64,000 nt of DNA. Source: Amycolatopsis taiwanensis DSM 45107. GTDB lineage: Bacteria > Actinomycetota > Actinomycetes > Mycobacteriales > Pseudonocardiaceae. A model generated the notes under the pieces. The model was not told where the DNA came from, did not search any database, and worked only from the letters and a program-made list of their open reading frames with translations. This document shows positions 47,716 through 59,091 of the stretch, in pieces. The position numbers were made by a program, and so were the translations under genes. The stretch lies in assembly GCF_000519205.1 (NCBI RefSeq), contig NZ_KI912601.1, forward strand, positions 216,571 to 280,570, written 5' to 3'. The number at the start of each line of letters is the position of its first letter. The stretch's first letter is position 1.

Positions 47716-48023
47716 CCTGCCTCACGCGATCTTCCACCGCCTGACGCCCGCAGTCATCGGTGATGAACCCACCGTGTCCGGGCTGGGCGCACAGAACGTG
47801 AGAAATCGTTTACGGTCTGTCCTTAATGGAATTCCTCCTCGGCAACCGGATGAACCCTGCTCCGGTTCCGGCAAACCGCGCTATTCTGAGGTTGTAGCGG
47901 CTGGCGACATCCTCCCCAGTTTCTCGCCGGTCGCGCCCCGGCGCATTACCTCCCCCCTCGGGCGCCGGGGCAAGGCCCCCGGGCGCGCCTTCCTCCCCCA
48001 GATCGGCGCCGCCCGGGGGTTTC
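47716..48023. other. 308-bp convergent intergenic region with two hairpins
   Basis: Two GC-rich stems: GCCCCGGCGC (47935-47944) with GCGCCGGGGC (47962-47971), and CCCCCGGGCG (47976-47985) with CGCCCGGGGG (48010-48019). They stand between the hydrolase and hsaC stops and could end both transcripts. The left 200 bp show no gene or motif. Confidence 0.55.
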
Positions 48024-50114
<2,091 letters not shown>

Positions 50115-50115
50115 C

Positions 50116-50129
50116 TAGAACACGTTCTC
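50116..50129. promoter_or_regulatory. KstR box between hsaA and kstD
   Basis: TAGAACACGTTCTC matches TnnAACnnGTTnnA except for the last base; AGAACACGTTCT at its centre is a near-perfect palindrome. It lies 11 bp before hsaA and 87 bp before kstD and would control both operons. Confidence 0.8.
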
Positions 50130-50216
50130 GTTTTCGTCTATCGTGGCCACAAGGAAACACGCAAGACGGCAAGGCCGTCGATGCAACACGTTTCAGCCGG
50201 AGGTGGAGGAACGAGC

Positions 50217-51887
50217 ATGGCGGAGGCCTTCGACGTGGTGGTTGTCGGCAGCGGCGCGGCCGGCATGACCGCCGCGCTCACCGCGGCGCATCACGGCCTG
50301 AACGCGGTCGTCGTCGAGAAGGCGGACCGTTTCGGCGGCTCCACCGCGCGCTCCGGCGGCGGCGTCTGGATCCCCAACAACGAGGTCCTCCGGGCCGCCG
50401 GGGTCGAGGACACCCCTGAGCGGGCGCGCGAGTACCTGGCGGCCATCGTCGGCGACGTGGTGCCGGCCGAACTCCGGAACGCGTTCCTGGATACCGGCCC
50501 GGAAGTCCTCTCGTTCATCCAGCGCACGACACCCCTGCGCTTCCAGTGGGTGCGTGGCTACTCCGACTACCACCCGGAGGCGCCGGGCGGGCGACCCGGA
50601 GGGCGCTCCGTCGAGCCCAAGCCGCTGGACGCGCGGCTCCTGGGTGCGGAGATGGCCAACCTGGAACCGCCGTACAGCGCCGCGCCGCTGGGGGTGCCGA
50701 TCACGCAGGCCGACTACCGCTGGCTGAGCCTCATCGGGCGGCACCCGCGCGGCGTTGCGCGGATGCTCGCACTCGGCACACGCTGGATCGTGGCCAGGGC
50801 CACCGGAAAGCGCCCGCTGACCATGGGGCAGGCCGTCGCGGCGGGCCTGCGGGCGGGGCTGCTGCAGGCCGGGGTGCCGGTGTGGCTCGGCACGCCGCTG
50901 CTCGACCTGGTGACCGAAGGAGACCGGGTCACCGGCGTGGTCGTCCGTCGTGACGGTGAAGAGACCGTTCTGCGCGCGAAAGCGGGCGTGATCCTCGCGT
51001 CGGGCGGCTTCGAGCACAACGAGCAGATGCGCGCCAAGTACCAGCGGCCACCCATCGGTACACAGTGGACGGTAGGGGCGAAGGCCAACACCGGCGACGG
51101 GATCACCGCCGGGCTGAAGCTCGGCGCCGAGGTGGACCTGATGGACGACGCGTGGTGGGGGCCGTCGATCCCGCTCACCGGTGGCCCGTGGTTCGCGCTC
51201 GCCGAGCGCTCGCGGCCGGGTTGCGTCATGGTCAACGCGCGCGGCGAACGGTTCGTCAACGAGTCGGCCCCCTACGTCGAGGCGGTGCACGCGATGTACG
51301 GGCCCGGCGACGGCCCGGCCCGCAACATCCCGGCCTGGCTGGTGTTCGATCAGCGCTATCGCAACCGGTACATGTTCACCGGCATCGCGCCACGCCAGAA
51401 GCTGCCCGGCCGCTGGTACCGGGCGGGCATCGTGCGGCAGGCGCCCACGCTCGCCGGCCTCGCCGAACTGATCGAGGTGCCGCCCGCCTCGCTCGCCGCC
51501 ACCGTCGAGCGGTTCAACACGTTCGCCCGCAACGGCGTCGACGAGGACTTCCGGCGTGGCGAAAGCGCTTACGACCACTACTACGGCGACCCGCGCAACC
51601 GCCCCAACCCGAGCCTCGGCCCGCTGGACGCCGCCCCCTTCTACGCCGTGGAGATCGTGCCCGGAGATCTCGGCACCAAGGGCGGCCTGCGTACCGATCC
51701 GCATGCGCGGGTGCTGCGCGCCGACGGTTCGGCCATCCCCGGCCTGTACGCGGCGGGCAACACCAGCGCCGCGGTGATGGGCCACACCTACGCGGGCCCC
51801 GGCGCGACGATCGGCCCCGCCATGGTCTTCGGCTATCTGGCCGCCCGGCACCTGTGCCACCAGAAACCTTCCGGAGGTCAACGATGA
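50217..51887 (+). CDS. kstD: 3-ketosteroid delta-1-dehydrogenase KstD
   Basis: FAD flavoprotein introducing the C1-C2 double bond into 3-ketosteroid ring A, giving androstadienedione; with KSH this opens ring B. 556 residues. FAD-binding GSGAAG at 11-16, GGSTARSGGGVWIPNN at about 40-55, and the C-terminal HTYAGPGATIG with Tyr525 and Gly529, equivalent to the active-site Tyr487/Gly491 of the Rhodococcus enzyme. GGAGGTGGAGG precedes ATG 50217. Stop overlaps the kshA start. Confidence 0.94.
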   Translation: MAEAFDVVVVGSGAAGMTAALTAAHHGLNAVVVEKADRFGGSTARSGGGVWIPNNEVLRAAGVEDTPERAREYLAAIVGDVVPAELRNAFLDTGPEVLSFIQRTTPLRFQWVRGYSDYHPEAPGGRPGGRSVEPKPLDARLLGAEMANLEPPYSAAPLGVPITQADYRWLSLIGRHPRGVARMLALGTRWIVARATGKRPLTMGQAVAAGLRAGLLQAGVPVWLGTPLLDLVTEGDRVTGVVVRRDGEETVLRAKAGVILASGGFEHNEQMRAKYQRPPIGTQWTVGAKANTGDGITAGLKLGAEVDLMDDAWWGPSIPLTGGPWFALAERSRPGCVMVNARGERFVNESAPYVEAVHAMYGPGDGPARNIPAWLVFDQRYRNRYMFTGIAPRQKLPGRWYRAGIVRQAPTLAGLAELIEVPPASLAATVERFNTFARNGVDEDFRRGESAYDHYYGDPRNRPNPSLGPLDAAPFYAVEIVPGDLGTKGGLRTDPHARVLRADGSAIPGLYAAGNTSAAVMGHTYAGPGATIGPAMVFGYLAARHLCHQKPSGGQR

Positions 51888-53008
51888 CAGAAGTCCGCAC
51901 GATCGACGCCGGCGCCCCGCCGGCGCGGTTCGCCCGCGGCTGGCACTGCCTCGGGCTGGCCGAGGACTTCCGCGACGGAAAACCGCACGCGGTCAACGCG
52001 TTCGGTACCAAGCTCGTGGTGTTCGCCGACAGCGACGGCGCGCTGCACGTCCTCGACGGCTACTGCCGGCACATGGGCGGCGACCTGACCCAGGGCACGA
52101 TCAAGGGTGACGAGGTGGCCTGCCCGTTCCACGACTGGCGCTGGGCGGGTAACGGCAAGTGCGTGTCGATCCCTTACGCCAGGCGGGTTCCACTGCGGGC
52201 ACGGACCAGGTCATGGCTCACCTGCGAAGAGAACAAGCAGTTGTTCGTCTGGCACGACCCACAGGGCAACCCGCCGCCGGCGGACGTGGTGATCCCCCGC
52301 ATCGACGGGATCTTCACCGGCGAATGGAGCAACTGGACCTGGGACTCGGTGCTCATCGAGGGCTCCAACTGCCGCGAGATCATCGACAACATGGTCGACA
52401 TGGCCCATTTCTTCTACATCCACTACGCCTTCCCGACCTATTTCAAGAACGTGTTCGAGGGGCACATCGCCAGCCAGTACCTCAACACGAAGGGCCGCCC
52501 GGACAAGGGAATGGCCTCGAACTACGGCGGCGAGGACAACCTGCTGCGCTCGGAGGCGTCCTACTTCGGCCCGTCCTACATGATCAACAAGTTGGTCAAC
52601 ACCGTGCGCGGCTTCGAGATCGAGAACGTGCTGATCAACTGCCACTACCCGGTCACGCCGAACTCGTTCGTGCTGCAATGGGGAGTCAGCGTGAAGAAGC
52701 TGCCCGGTGTGTCCGACGAGCAGGCCGACAAGATCGCCGGAAAGTTCGCCAAGGGCATCGGCGCGGGGTTCCTCCAGGACGTGGAGATCTGGAAGAACAA
52801 GACCCGGATCGACAACCCGCTGCTGTGCGAAGAGGACGGCCCGGTCTACCAGTTGCGGCGCTGGTACGAGCAGTTCTATGTGGACGTCGAGGACGTGACC
52901 GAGGAAATGACCCGGCGATTCGAGTTCGAAGTGGACACCACGAAGGCGAACGAGGCATGGGAGCACGAGGTCGCGGAGAACCTCGCGCAGCAGCAAGCCG
53001 AGGTTTGA
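51884..53008 (+). CDS. kshA: 3-ketosteroid 9-alpha-hydroxylase oxygenase KshA
   Basis: Rieske non-heme iron oxygenase that hydroxylates C9 of 3-ketosteroids; the 1,4-diene product opens ring B spontaneously. 374 residues. Rieske ligands Cys61-x-His63 and Cys80-x2-His83; mononuclear iron ligands His175 and His180 in NMVDMAHFFYIHY. GHIASQYLNTKGRPD and VLINCHYPVTPNSF match Rv3526. Translation is coupled to kstD (ATGA). The reductase KshB is encoded two genes downstream. Confidence 0.95.
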   Translation: MTEVRTIDAGAPPARFARGWHCLGLAEDFRDGKPHAVNAFGTKLVVFADSDGALHVLDGYCRHMGGDLTQGTIKGDEVACPFHDWRWAGNGKCVSIPYARRVPLRARTRSWLTCEENKQLFVWHDPQGNPPPADVVIPRIDGIFTGEWSNWTWDSVLIEGSNCREIIDNMVDMAHFFYIHYAFPTYFKNVFEGHIASQYLNTKGRPDKGMASNYGGEDNLLRSEASYFGPSYMINKLVNTVRGFEIENVLINCHYPVTPNSFVLQWGVSVKKLPGVSDEQADKIAGKFAKGIGAGFLQDVEIWKNKTRIDNPLLCEEDGPVYQLRRWYEQFYVDVEDVTEEMTRRFEFEVDTTKANEAWEHEVAENLAQQQAEV

Positions 53009-53030
53009 GCGAACTCGCGGAGGGAGCACC

Positions 53031-53288
53031 ATGACTGCGGCGGAGTTCCTGGCCGGTGGGCTGCGGCGGCACACCTGCGCGTCGTGCGGCACCGACGTGC
53101 TGGTGAAGAAGAACAGCCGGCCGCACACCAGCATCCAGTGGACCACGGACGCGGCCACCAGCTGCCCGGTCTTCGCCGAGCGGGCCGCCGCGGGGGCGAA
53201 CACCGCGTTGCTGGACACCTGCGAGCGGCTGCGCGAAAGCATCGCCAAGGCGGCGGTGAACGGCGAATTCGGAGTTCTGGATGACTGA
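53031..53288 (+). CDS. Small cysteine protein in the kshA-kshB operon
   Basis: 85 residues with Cys16-x2-Cys19, Cys45 and Cys64. HTCASCGTDVLVKKNSRPHTSIQWT is a beta-rich, possibly zinc-binding N-terminus and the rest is helical (AERAAAGANTALLDTCERLRESIAKAA). GGAGGG precedes ATG 53031; its 3' end overlaps the kshB start by 8 bp, so it is tightly coupled. No family recognised. The spacing of cysteines is not that of a 2Fe-2S ferredoxin. A role in KSH assembly, iron delivery or electron transfer is conceivable only from context. Confidence 0.78.
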   Translation: MTAAEFLAGGLRRHTCASCGTDVLVKKNSRPHTSIQWTTDAATSCPVFAERAAAGANTALLDTCERLRESIAKAAVNGEFGVLDD

Positions 53289-54294
53289 ACGGGTGCGCAC
53301 CTTGACGGTGGCGGAGGTGATCGCGGAGACCGCCGACGCCTGCTCGCTGGTCTTCGACGTTCCCCCCGAGCAGGCCGAGGCCTTCCGCTACCGGCCCGGC
53401 CAGTTCCTGACGCTGCGGGCCGGCTCGGTGGCGCGCTGCTATTCGCTGTCCAGCGCGCCCGACGAGGGTTCCCGGCTGAAGATCACGGTGAAGCGGACCG
53501 GGGCCGGCTCGGGCTCGAACTGGCTCTGCGACAACGTCCGGCCGGGCACGAAGATCGAGGTCCTGCCGCCCGCCGGGGTGTTCACCCCGAAGTCGTTCGA
53601 CGAGGACCTGCTCTTGTTCGCCGCCGGCAGCGGCATCACGCCGGTGATGTCGATCCTGAAAACCGCGCTGCGGCAGGGAACCGGCCAAGTGGTACTGGTG
53701 TACGCGAACCGCGATGAGCGGTCGGTGATCTTCGGTGCGGAGCTGGCCGCCTTCGGTCGCGAGCACGCCGACCGGTTCGCCGTACTGCACTGGCTGGAGA
53801 GCGTGCAGGGCCTCCCGGACGTGGCTCGACTGCGCGCGCTGGCCCGGCCGTTCACCACGTTCGAGGCGTTCCTGTGCGGGCCCACGCCGTTCATGACCAC
53901 CACCCGGCAGGCACTGACGGAACTGGGCATGCCGAGGCGGCGTGTCCATCTGGAGAAGTTCGTGTCGCTCGGGGGAAATCCGTTCGAGGCGAGCACCGAG
54001 CCCACCACCGGCGAGAGCGACACGGCAGCCTTGCGGGTGAACCTCGACGGGACCGAACACACGTTCCCCTGGCCGCGCCAACGAAAACTGCTCGACCTGT
54101 TGCTCGACAAGGGACTGGCCGCGCCGTACTCCTGCCGCGAAGGGCAGTGCAGCGCCTGCGCGTGCCGGATCGTCGCGGGCGAGGTCAAGATGCTGAACAA
54201 TGACATTCTCGATCCGGAGGACATCGCGGAAGGTATCGTTTTGGCCTGCCAGTCCGTGCCGCTAACGGACGAGGTCCGGATCACCTACGAGTAG
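53281..54294 (+). CDS. kshB: 3-ketosteroid 9-alpha-hydroxylase reductase KshB
   Basis: Electron-transfer partner of KshA: NAD(P)H to FAD to a plant-type 2Fe-2S centre. 337 residues. FAD domain with RCYSLSSAP (about 58-66), NAD domain with LFAAGSGITPVMS and FLCGPTPFM, and a C-terminal ferredoxin domain with Cys285, Cys290, Cys293 and Cys323. Counterpart of Rv3571. Having kshA and kshB in one operon ensures matched supply; in M. tuberculosis they are apart. Confidence 0.94.
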   Translation: MTERVRTLTVAEVIAETADACSLVFDVPPEQAEAFRYRPGQFLTLRAGSVARCYSLSSAPDEGSRLKITVKRTGAGSGSNWLCDNVRPGTKIEVLPPAGVFTPKSFDEDLLLFAAGSGITPVMSILKTALRQGTGQVVLVYANRDERSVIFGAELAAFGREHADRFAVLHWLESVQGLPDVARLRALARPFTTFEAFLCGPTPFMTTTRQALTELGMPRRRVHLEKFVSLGGNPFEASTEPTTGESDTAALRVNLDGTEHTFPWPRQRKLLDLLLDKGLAAPYSCREGQCSACACRIVAGEVKMLNNDILDPEDIAEGIVLACQSVPLTDEVRITYE

Positions 54295-54303
54295 GAGCCG
54301 CCC

Positions 54304-55164
54304 GTGCCCATCGATCCCGGTCTCGCCATCGGCGCCGAACTCGACGAGGCTTCCTTTTCCTGGACCGCCACGGACGTGCTGCTCTACCACCTGGCCCTGG
54401 GCGCCGGCGCACACCCGACCGACGAGCGGGAGCTTCACTACACCTACGAGCGTGACCTGCGCGTGCTGCCGACCTTCGCGACCGTCGCCGCGAGCGCCGG
54501 CCGGCACGAGACTCCCCGGGTGTCCTTTCCGGGCGTGGAGATCGACCTCGCCAAGGTGGTGCACGGCACCCAGTCGGTGACGGTGCACCGGCCGATCCCG
54601 GTGGCGGGCGACGCGGTCGCGCGCGGCCGCATCGTCGACGTGCTGGACAAGGGCAAGGCCGCGGTGATCGTCAGCGAGACCGTCGTGACCGGAACGGACG
54701 GCAGTCCATTATGGACAGCTCAGTCAAGCCTCTTCGCCCGCGGCGAAGGCGGGTTCGGCGGGAAGCGCGGCAGCGCCGACAAGGTCGAACTGCCAGCGCG
54801 GGAGCCCGACGCGGTCATCGACACGCCGACGCTTCCCCAGCAGGCACTGCTGTACCGGCTGTGCGGCGACTGTAACCCGCTGCACGCCGACCCGGAGTTC
54901 GCCCGGGCGGCCGGCTTCGAGGTGCCGATCCTGCACGGCCTGTGCACCTACGGCGTCGTCGCCAAGGCCGTCACCGACGCGATGCTCGAGGCCGACGTCA
55001 CCCGCGTCTCGTCGTTCTCGGCGCGGTTCGCCGGCATCGTCCTGCCCGGCGAGACGCTGCGGACCCGCGTGTGGCAGGACGGCTCCCGCCTGATCCTCAC
55101 CACCACCGCACCCGGCCGCGACGACGCCCCGGTGCTGTCCGACGCCGTACTGACCGTCGCTTGA
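54304..55164 (+). CDS. MaoC-like enoyl-CoA hydratase (Rv3538/Hsd4B-type)
   Basis: 286-residue double hot-dog hydratase. The N-terminal half has the degenerate fold; the C-terminal half carries the hydratase 2 motif YRLCGDCNPLHADPEFA and ILHGLCTYG. It matches Rv3538, next to kstD in M. tuberculosis and assigned to steroid side-chain enoyl-CoA hydration (also called ChsH3 in recent work; from memory). GTG 54304 with AGGAG 6 nt upstream; 9 bp after kshB, last gene of the KstR-controlled operon. Confidence 0.87.
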   Translation: MPIDPGLAIGAELDEASFSWTATDVLLYHLALGAGAHPTDERELHYTYERDLRVLPTFATVAASAGRHETPRVSFPGVEIDLAKVVHGTQSVTVHRPIPVAGDAVARGRIVDVLDKGKAAVIVSETVVTGTDGSPLWTAQSSLFARGEGGFGGKRGSADKVELPAREPDAVIDTPTLPQQALLYRLCGDCNPLHADPEFARAAGFEVPILHGLCTYGVVAKAVTDAMLEADVTRVSSFSARFAGIVLPGETLRTRVWQDGSRLILTTTAPGRDDAPVLSDAVLTVA

Positions 55165-55323
55165 CGTGCTCCCCTCACGCCCGCTCCACAGGCGTTTCGC
55201 CTCTCCGCACGCCCTCCGGCGAGGATGTTGAAAGACGCCGGTTCACGGTCACCAGCCGCCTCATCGCTCATAATCACTCGATTGTGTTCGTTCATGTATT
55301 CGATACAGCGGTATGATGAGAGC

Positions 55324-56570
55324 ATGGCCGCCGATCCGACCTCCGATTCCATGTCCTCCCTGGGGGACGCGGAGTTGCTGGATGTCGTGTGCGACGAGGC
55401 AGTTCGGCATCGTCGGTCGTATTCCAGGCAGTTGCAAGCGATCGCCGAAATCGACGCCCGCGGTATCTGCAACGAGCATGGACATTACGTTGGGACGGCC
55501 GCGCTGATCCGGGAAATGCTCAACCTGGACCCGCACGAGGCCCGTCGCATGGTCGCTCACGCCGAACTACTCAACGAGACCGTGTCACCATCCGGTGCCC
55601 GGATCGAAGCGAAACTGCCCGTGGTGGCCGAAGCATTGGCCGAGGGCGCCATCTCGCCCGAACACGTCGAAGTAATCCGCAAAGCCATCACGACCCTGCC
55701 CGACACCGCCTCGCTGGAAGACCGGGCGGTTGCGGAGAAAATCCTGTGTGAGGCCGCGGTCTCCTGCGAACCCCGCATCGTCAGGCGGCTGGGTCAGGAG
55801 ATCCACCACCGCCTCAACCCCGACGGCGACAAGCCCAAAGACACCACGCTCCGCGATCCTCTCCGACGCCTGAACATCCGGGAACGCAAAGACGGAGGCG
55901 TGTCCGGCACCTTCGACCTCGATGCCGAGAGCGGCGCGTTGCTGACCAACCTGTTGTCCCCGCTCACCGCGCCCACCCCCGGCCCCAACGGATGGGACGA
56001 ACGCTCCCCCAGCGAGAGACGGGGGTGATGCCTTCGCCCACATCCTCAAAGCCGCCGCCAACTGTCCCGACGCATCGACGGAGGCGGGAGAACCGGTCAC
56101 CGTCATGGTCAACGTCTCCCTGGAGGACCTGAAGGCCGGTGTAGGACGCGGACTCATCGATGGCCACACCAACATCTCCGCCGCACGAATCCGACGCATG
56201 GCCTGCGACGCCAAGATTCTCCCCGTCGTACTGGGCAGCAAGAGCGAACCACTGGACATCGGACGCGCCACCCGCGTCGTCCCCCGCAGCATCCGACGAG
56301 CACTCATCCAACGAGACCGCGGATGCACCTTCCCATCATGCACGAAACGTGCAAAATGGACACATGCCCACCACCTCGTCCACTGGGCCATGGGCGGTCC
56401 CACCTCACTCCAGAACCTGGCGCTGTTATGCCACCACCATCATCGGCTCATCCACCAGCGACTGGGAAGTCCGGATGATCCAGGGACATCCGTGGTTCAT
56501 CCCACCATCCCATGTGGACCACCAGCGCACACCACGACGCAACGTCCTCCACTCCACCCGAGCATCATGA
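55324..56570 (+). pseudogene. DUF222/HNH endonuclease (13E12-type), two frameshifts
   Basis: From ATG 55324 a DUF222 domain runs normally to 56025, where a GGGGG tract (56021-56025) has one base too many and the frame hits TGA. The next frame continues (DAFAHILKAAANCPD, then the HNH part CTFPSC, HHLVHW, NLALLCHHHHRLIH), and around 56450-56460 a second shift moves the expected SDWEVRMIQGHPWFIPP into the third frame, ending at 56570. The intact protein would have been about 415 residues. Dispersed HNH genes of this kind often behave as mobile or multi-copy elements. Lower GC3 than its neighbours. Confidence 0.8.
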
Positions 56571-56594
56571 CCAAATCCGAGGTGGAGGCCACTA

Positions 56595-57446
56595 TCAAGT
56601 GCGGCTCGGAGTCGCTGGGGTACGCATGGCGGTCAGGATTTCCACGTCCTCGTCGCTGAGTACGACCTTCGCGGCTGCGATGTTCTCCTCCAGGTGTTTG
56701 CGGGAGGAAGTTCCGGGAATCGGCAACATGACCGGGGATCGGTGCAACAGCCATGCCAGGGCGACCTGGGTCCGGGTGGCGCCCACCCGCCGCGCGACAG
56801 TGTCGATCGGGTCGTCGGCGACGGGTCTCGTGCGGGCCACCGGAAGCCAGGGCATGAACGCGATGCCGTGCTGTTCGCAGTAGTCGAGTACCGGATCTGA
56901 CGAGCGATCGACGAGGTTGTAGCGATTCTGCACGCTGACGATCGGCATGATCGTCCGGGCCTCGGCCAACTGCTCGACGGTGACCTCCGACAGCCCCACG
57001 TGCCGGACTTTTCCCTCCTGCTGCAGGCGCCGGAGTGCGCCGATCTGATCGGCGAGCGGCACCGTCGGGTCGATCCGGTGCAACTGGTAGAGATCGATCC
57101 GGTCCAGCCGGAGCCGGCGCAGGCTCAGCTCGGCCTGCTGGCGGAGATATTCCGGGCGGCCGAGCGGAATCCAGTCCTTACCCAGGTTGACGTGCCCGCC
57201 CTTGGTCGCGATCACCACCTCCGGCGGGTACGGGTGTAGTGCCGCGGCGAGCAACTCCTCGTTCTCGCCCAGGTCGTAGGAGTCGGCGGTATCGACGAGC
57301 GTGATGCCGAGTTCGACCGCCCGCTGGGCGATGGCGATCCCGGTGGCCCGGTCCAGCCCACCGGTCAGGCGCATCGCGCCGAAGCCGAGCCGGTGGACCG
57401 GCAGGTCGCCGCCGATGACGAAAGTGCTGTGGTCAGGGTTGAACAT
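56595..57446 (-). CDS. Aldo/keto reductase
   Basis: 283-residue NADPH-dependent TIM-barrel reductase. Catalytic tetrad Asp (TADSYD, about 53), Tyr (same segment), Lys (ATKGG, about 82) and His (YQLHRID, about 122) are present; the cofactor site PIPGTSS is near residue 245. Divergent from a LysR gene with 96 bp between starts, so probably its target. Its 3' end lies 24 bp from the HNH pseudogene. Substrate unknown; not a known steroid gene. Confidence 0.9.
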   Translation of the reverse strand: MFNPDHSTFVIGGDLPVHRLGFGAMRLTGGLDRATGIAIAQRAVELGITLVDTADSYDLGENEELLAAALHPYPPEVVIATKGGHVNLGKDWIPLGRPEYLRQQAELSLRRLRLDRIDLYQLHRIDPTVPLADQIGALRRLQQEGKVRHVGLSEVTVEQLAEARTIMPIVSVQNRYNLVDRSSDPVLDYCEQHGIAFMPWLPVARTRPVADDPIDTVARRVGATRTQVALAWLLHRSPVMLPIPGTSSRKHLEENIAAAKVVLSDEDVEILTAMRTPATPSRT

Positions 57447-57529
57447 GGACTCTCCTGGTGTGGGGGAACGGTCTCAACCTGCAGCAATCCACCGCTAAGG
57501 ACAAGTGACTCTTTCTGCCCTCTACTGTG

Positions 57530-57542
57530 TAGTATCGCTACG
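57530..57542 (+). promoter_or_regulatory. Leaderless -10 element for the LysR gene
   Basis: TAGTAT at 57530-57535 is followed by 7 nt and ATG 57543. No ribosome site. GTGACT about 19 nt before the hexamer could be the -35. Confidence 0.45.
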
Positions 57543-58499
57543 ATGTTGAACCTGGACCGGCTACGCGTGCTGCACACGGTGTCCGTGACCGGGTCCGTCA
57601 GCAACGCCGCCCGGACGTTGCATGTCACCACCTCGGCCATCTCCCAGCAGATCGCTCGCCTGGAGCGCGAGGTCGGTCAACGGCTGGTCGAGCGGCACGG
57701 CCGGGGCATCCGGTTGACCGAGGCGGGAACCTTCCTCGCCCGGGACGCCGGTGAACTGCTGACCCACGTCGAACGGGTGGAGGCCGGGCTCGCCGAGCAC
57801 CGCGGCACGGTCACCGGGACACTGGCCGTCGCCGCGTTCGCCACCGCGGCACGCGGGCTGTTGCCAGGCGTGCTGGGCACGCTGCGGTCCCGTTACCCGG
57901 AACTTCGCGTATCGCTGTCGGAGCGAGAACCCCACGAGTCCATCCCGGCGCTGAGCCGGGGCCGGCTCGACATCGCGATCGTCCAGGAATGGCCCGGCGA
58001 CGAGCTGACCATTCCGGACGGCCTGACCCGATGCGACCTGAGCGAGGACACGTTCGACCTGGCCTTGCCCGCGGACCACCCACTCGCCGGCCGTGACCGC
58101 CTTGCCATCACGGAACTACTGGACGAGGACTGGATCGCCTGGAGCGACGGGCAGATCTGCCACGACTGGCTCGTGCGCACACTGCGCGCGAACGACGCAC
58201 AGCCATGCATCGCACACACCGCCTCCGAGCACGCGACTCAACTCGCGTTGGTCGCAGCCGGCCTCGGCGTCGCTCTCATCCCGCGCCTCGGACGCGATCA
58301 CGCACCATCGTCAGTCCACTTTGTACCGATAACCCCGGCACCGGCTCGCCGGATCTTCGCACTCCAACGGACCAGCGCGAGCGCTCGCCCCGCCCTTCGC
58401 GCCACCCTCGACACACTCCAACGCGCCGCGAACTCGCCGGCTGATGCGCGCCCTACAAAACCGCCGAGCCAAGCAGGTAAGCCATGCCGGCGCCCATGA
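57543..58499 (+). CDS. LysR-family transcriptional regulator
   Basis: 318 residues. Winged helix-turn-helix in the first 65 residues (NAARTLHVTTSAISQQIARLEREVG), followed by a type 2 periplasmic-binding-like effector domain (residues 90-290, with GTLAVAAFATAARGLLPGVL). Divergent from the aldo/keto reductase gene, which it likely controls through the 96-bp shared region. Its 3' end overlaps the convergent DUF5134 gene by 47 bp. Confidence 0.9.
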   Translation: MLNLDRLRVLHTVSVTGSVSNAARTLHVTTSAISQQIARLEREVGQRLVERHGRGIRLTEAGTFLARDAGELLTHVERVEAGLAEHRGTVTGTLAVAAFATAARGLLPGVLGTLRSRYPELRVSLSEREPHESIPALSRGRLDIAIVQEWPGDELTIPDGLTRCDLSEDTFDLALPADHPLAGRDRLAITELLDEDWIAWSDGQICHDWLVRTLRANDAQPCIAHTASEHATQLALVAAGLGVALIPRLGRDHAPSSVHFVPITPAPARRIFALQRTSASARPALRATLDTLQRAANSPADARPTKPPSQAGKPCRRP

Positions 58500-59034
58500 C
58501 GGCCCGGCAGGCCGGGCGCGCGAAGGTCACGTCCCGCACACCGGCGACACGCGCGTTGCGGATCGCCCGGCGGCCGATGCGCACGGCGTCGTAGGAGAAG
58601 TAGGCAGCGCCGAGCGCCGCCAGGGCCGGCACGGCAAGGCGGGCAGAGGAGGGCATGGCGAACCAGGGCCCGTGGTCCATGGCTTCCGCGGGCATCGCGG
58701 CGAGCATGTAGAGCATGGCCGCCGCGGCGATGGTGTTATGGACGGCGTAGGCCCGGCGACCGCGAACGGCGGCCACGAGGGACCAGCCGGCGGTCAGCAG
58801 CAGCACGGCCTCCCAGCCCGCGGCCGGGATCGGCCCGCCCAGCGGCGACACCATGGCGGCCATGGCGAGCATCATCAGCAGTTCGATGAGGTCGATCTCC
58901 CGGCCGGTCCGGCCGGCGAGGCCGCGCTCCCCCGCCTGGCCGGGGACAGCGCGCACCATCCGGTACACGCTGGGGATCGCGAGCAGAACGAAGACCGCCA
59001 GCAGAACCCAATTGGCCGCGACGGGAATCGGCAT
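58453..59034 (-). CDS. DUF5134-type membrane protein
   Basis: 193 residues with five or six transmembrane helices (ANWVLLAVFVLLAIPSVYRM, LIELLMMLAMAAMVS, WEAVLLLTAGWSLVAAV and others). Methionine, aspartate and histidine residues lie in the segment MLYMLAAMPAEAMDHGPWF, which resembles copper- or metal-handling membrane proteins. Family assignment is tentative. It overlaps the LysR gene tail to tail. No relation to steroid degradation is evident. Confidence 0.7.
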   Translation of the reverse strand: MPIPVAANWVLLAVFVLLAIPSVYRMVRAVPGQAGERGLAGRTGREIDLIELLMMLAMAAMVSPLGGPIPAAGWEAVLLLTAGWSLVAAVRGRRAYAVHNTIAAAAMLYMLAAMPAEAMDHGPWFAMPSSARLAVPALAALGAAYFSYDAVRIGRRAIRNARVAGVRDVTFARPACRAVMGAGMAYLLGSAVL

Positions 59035-59091
59035 TCGTCAACCATCGCACAGGACACACCGCCCGAACAGCCAGCAACCGGCCGAACCCGC

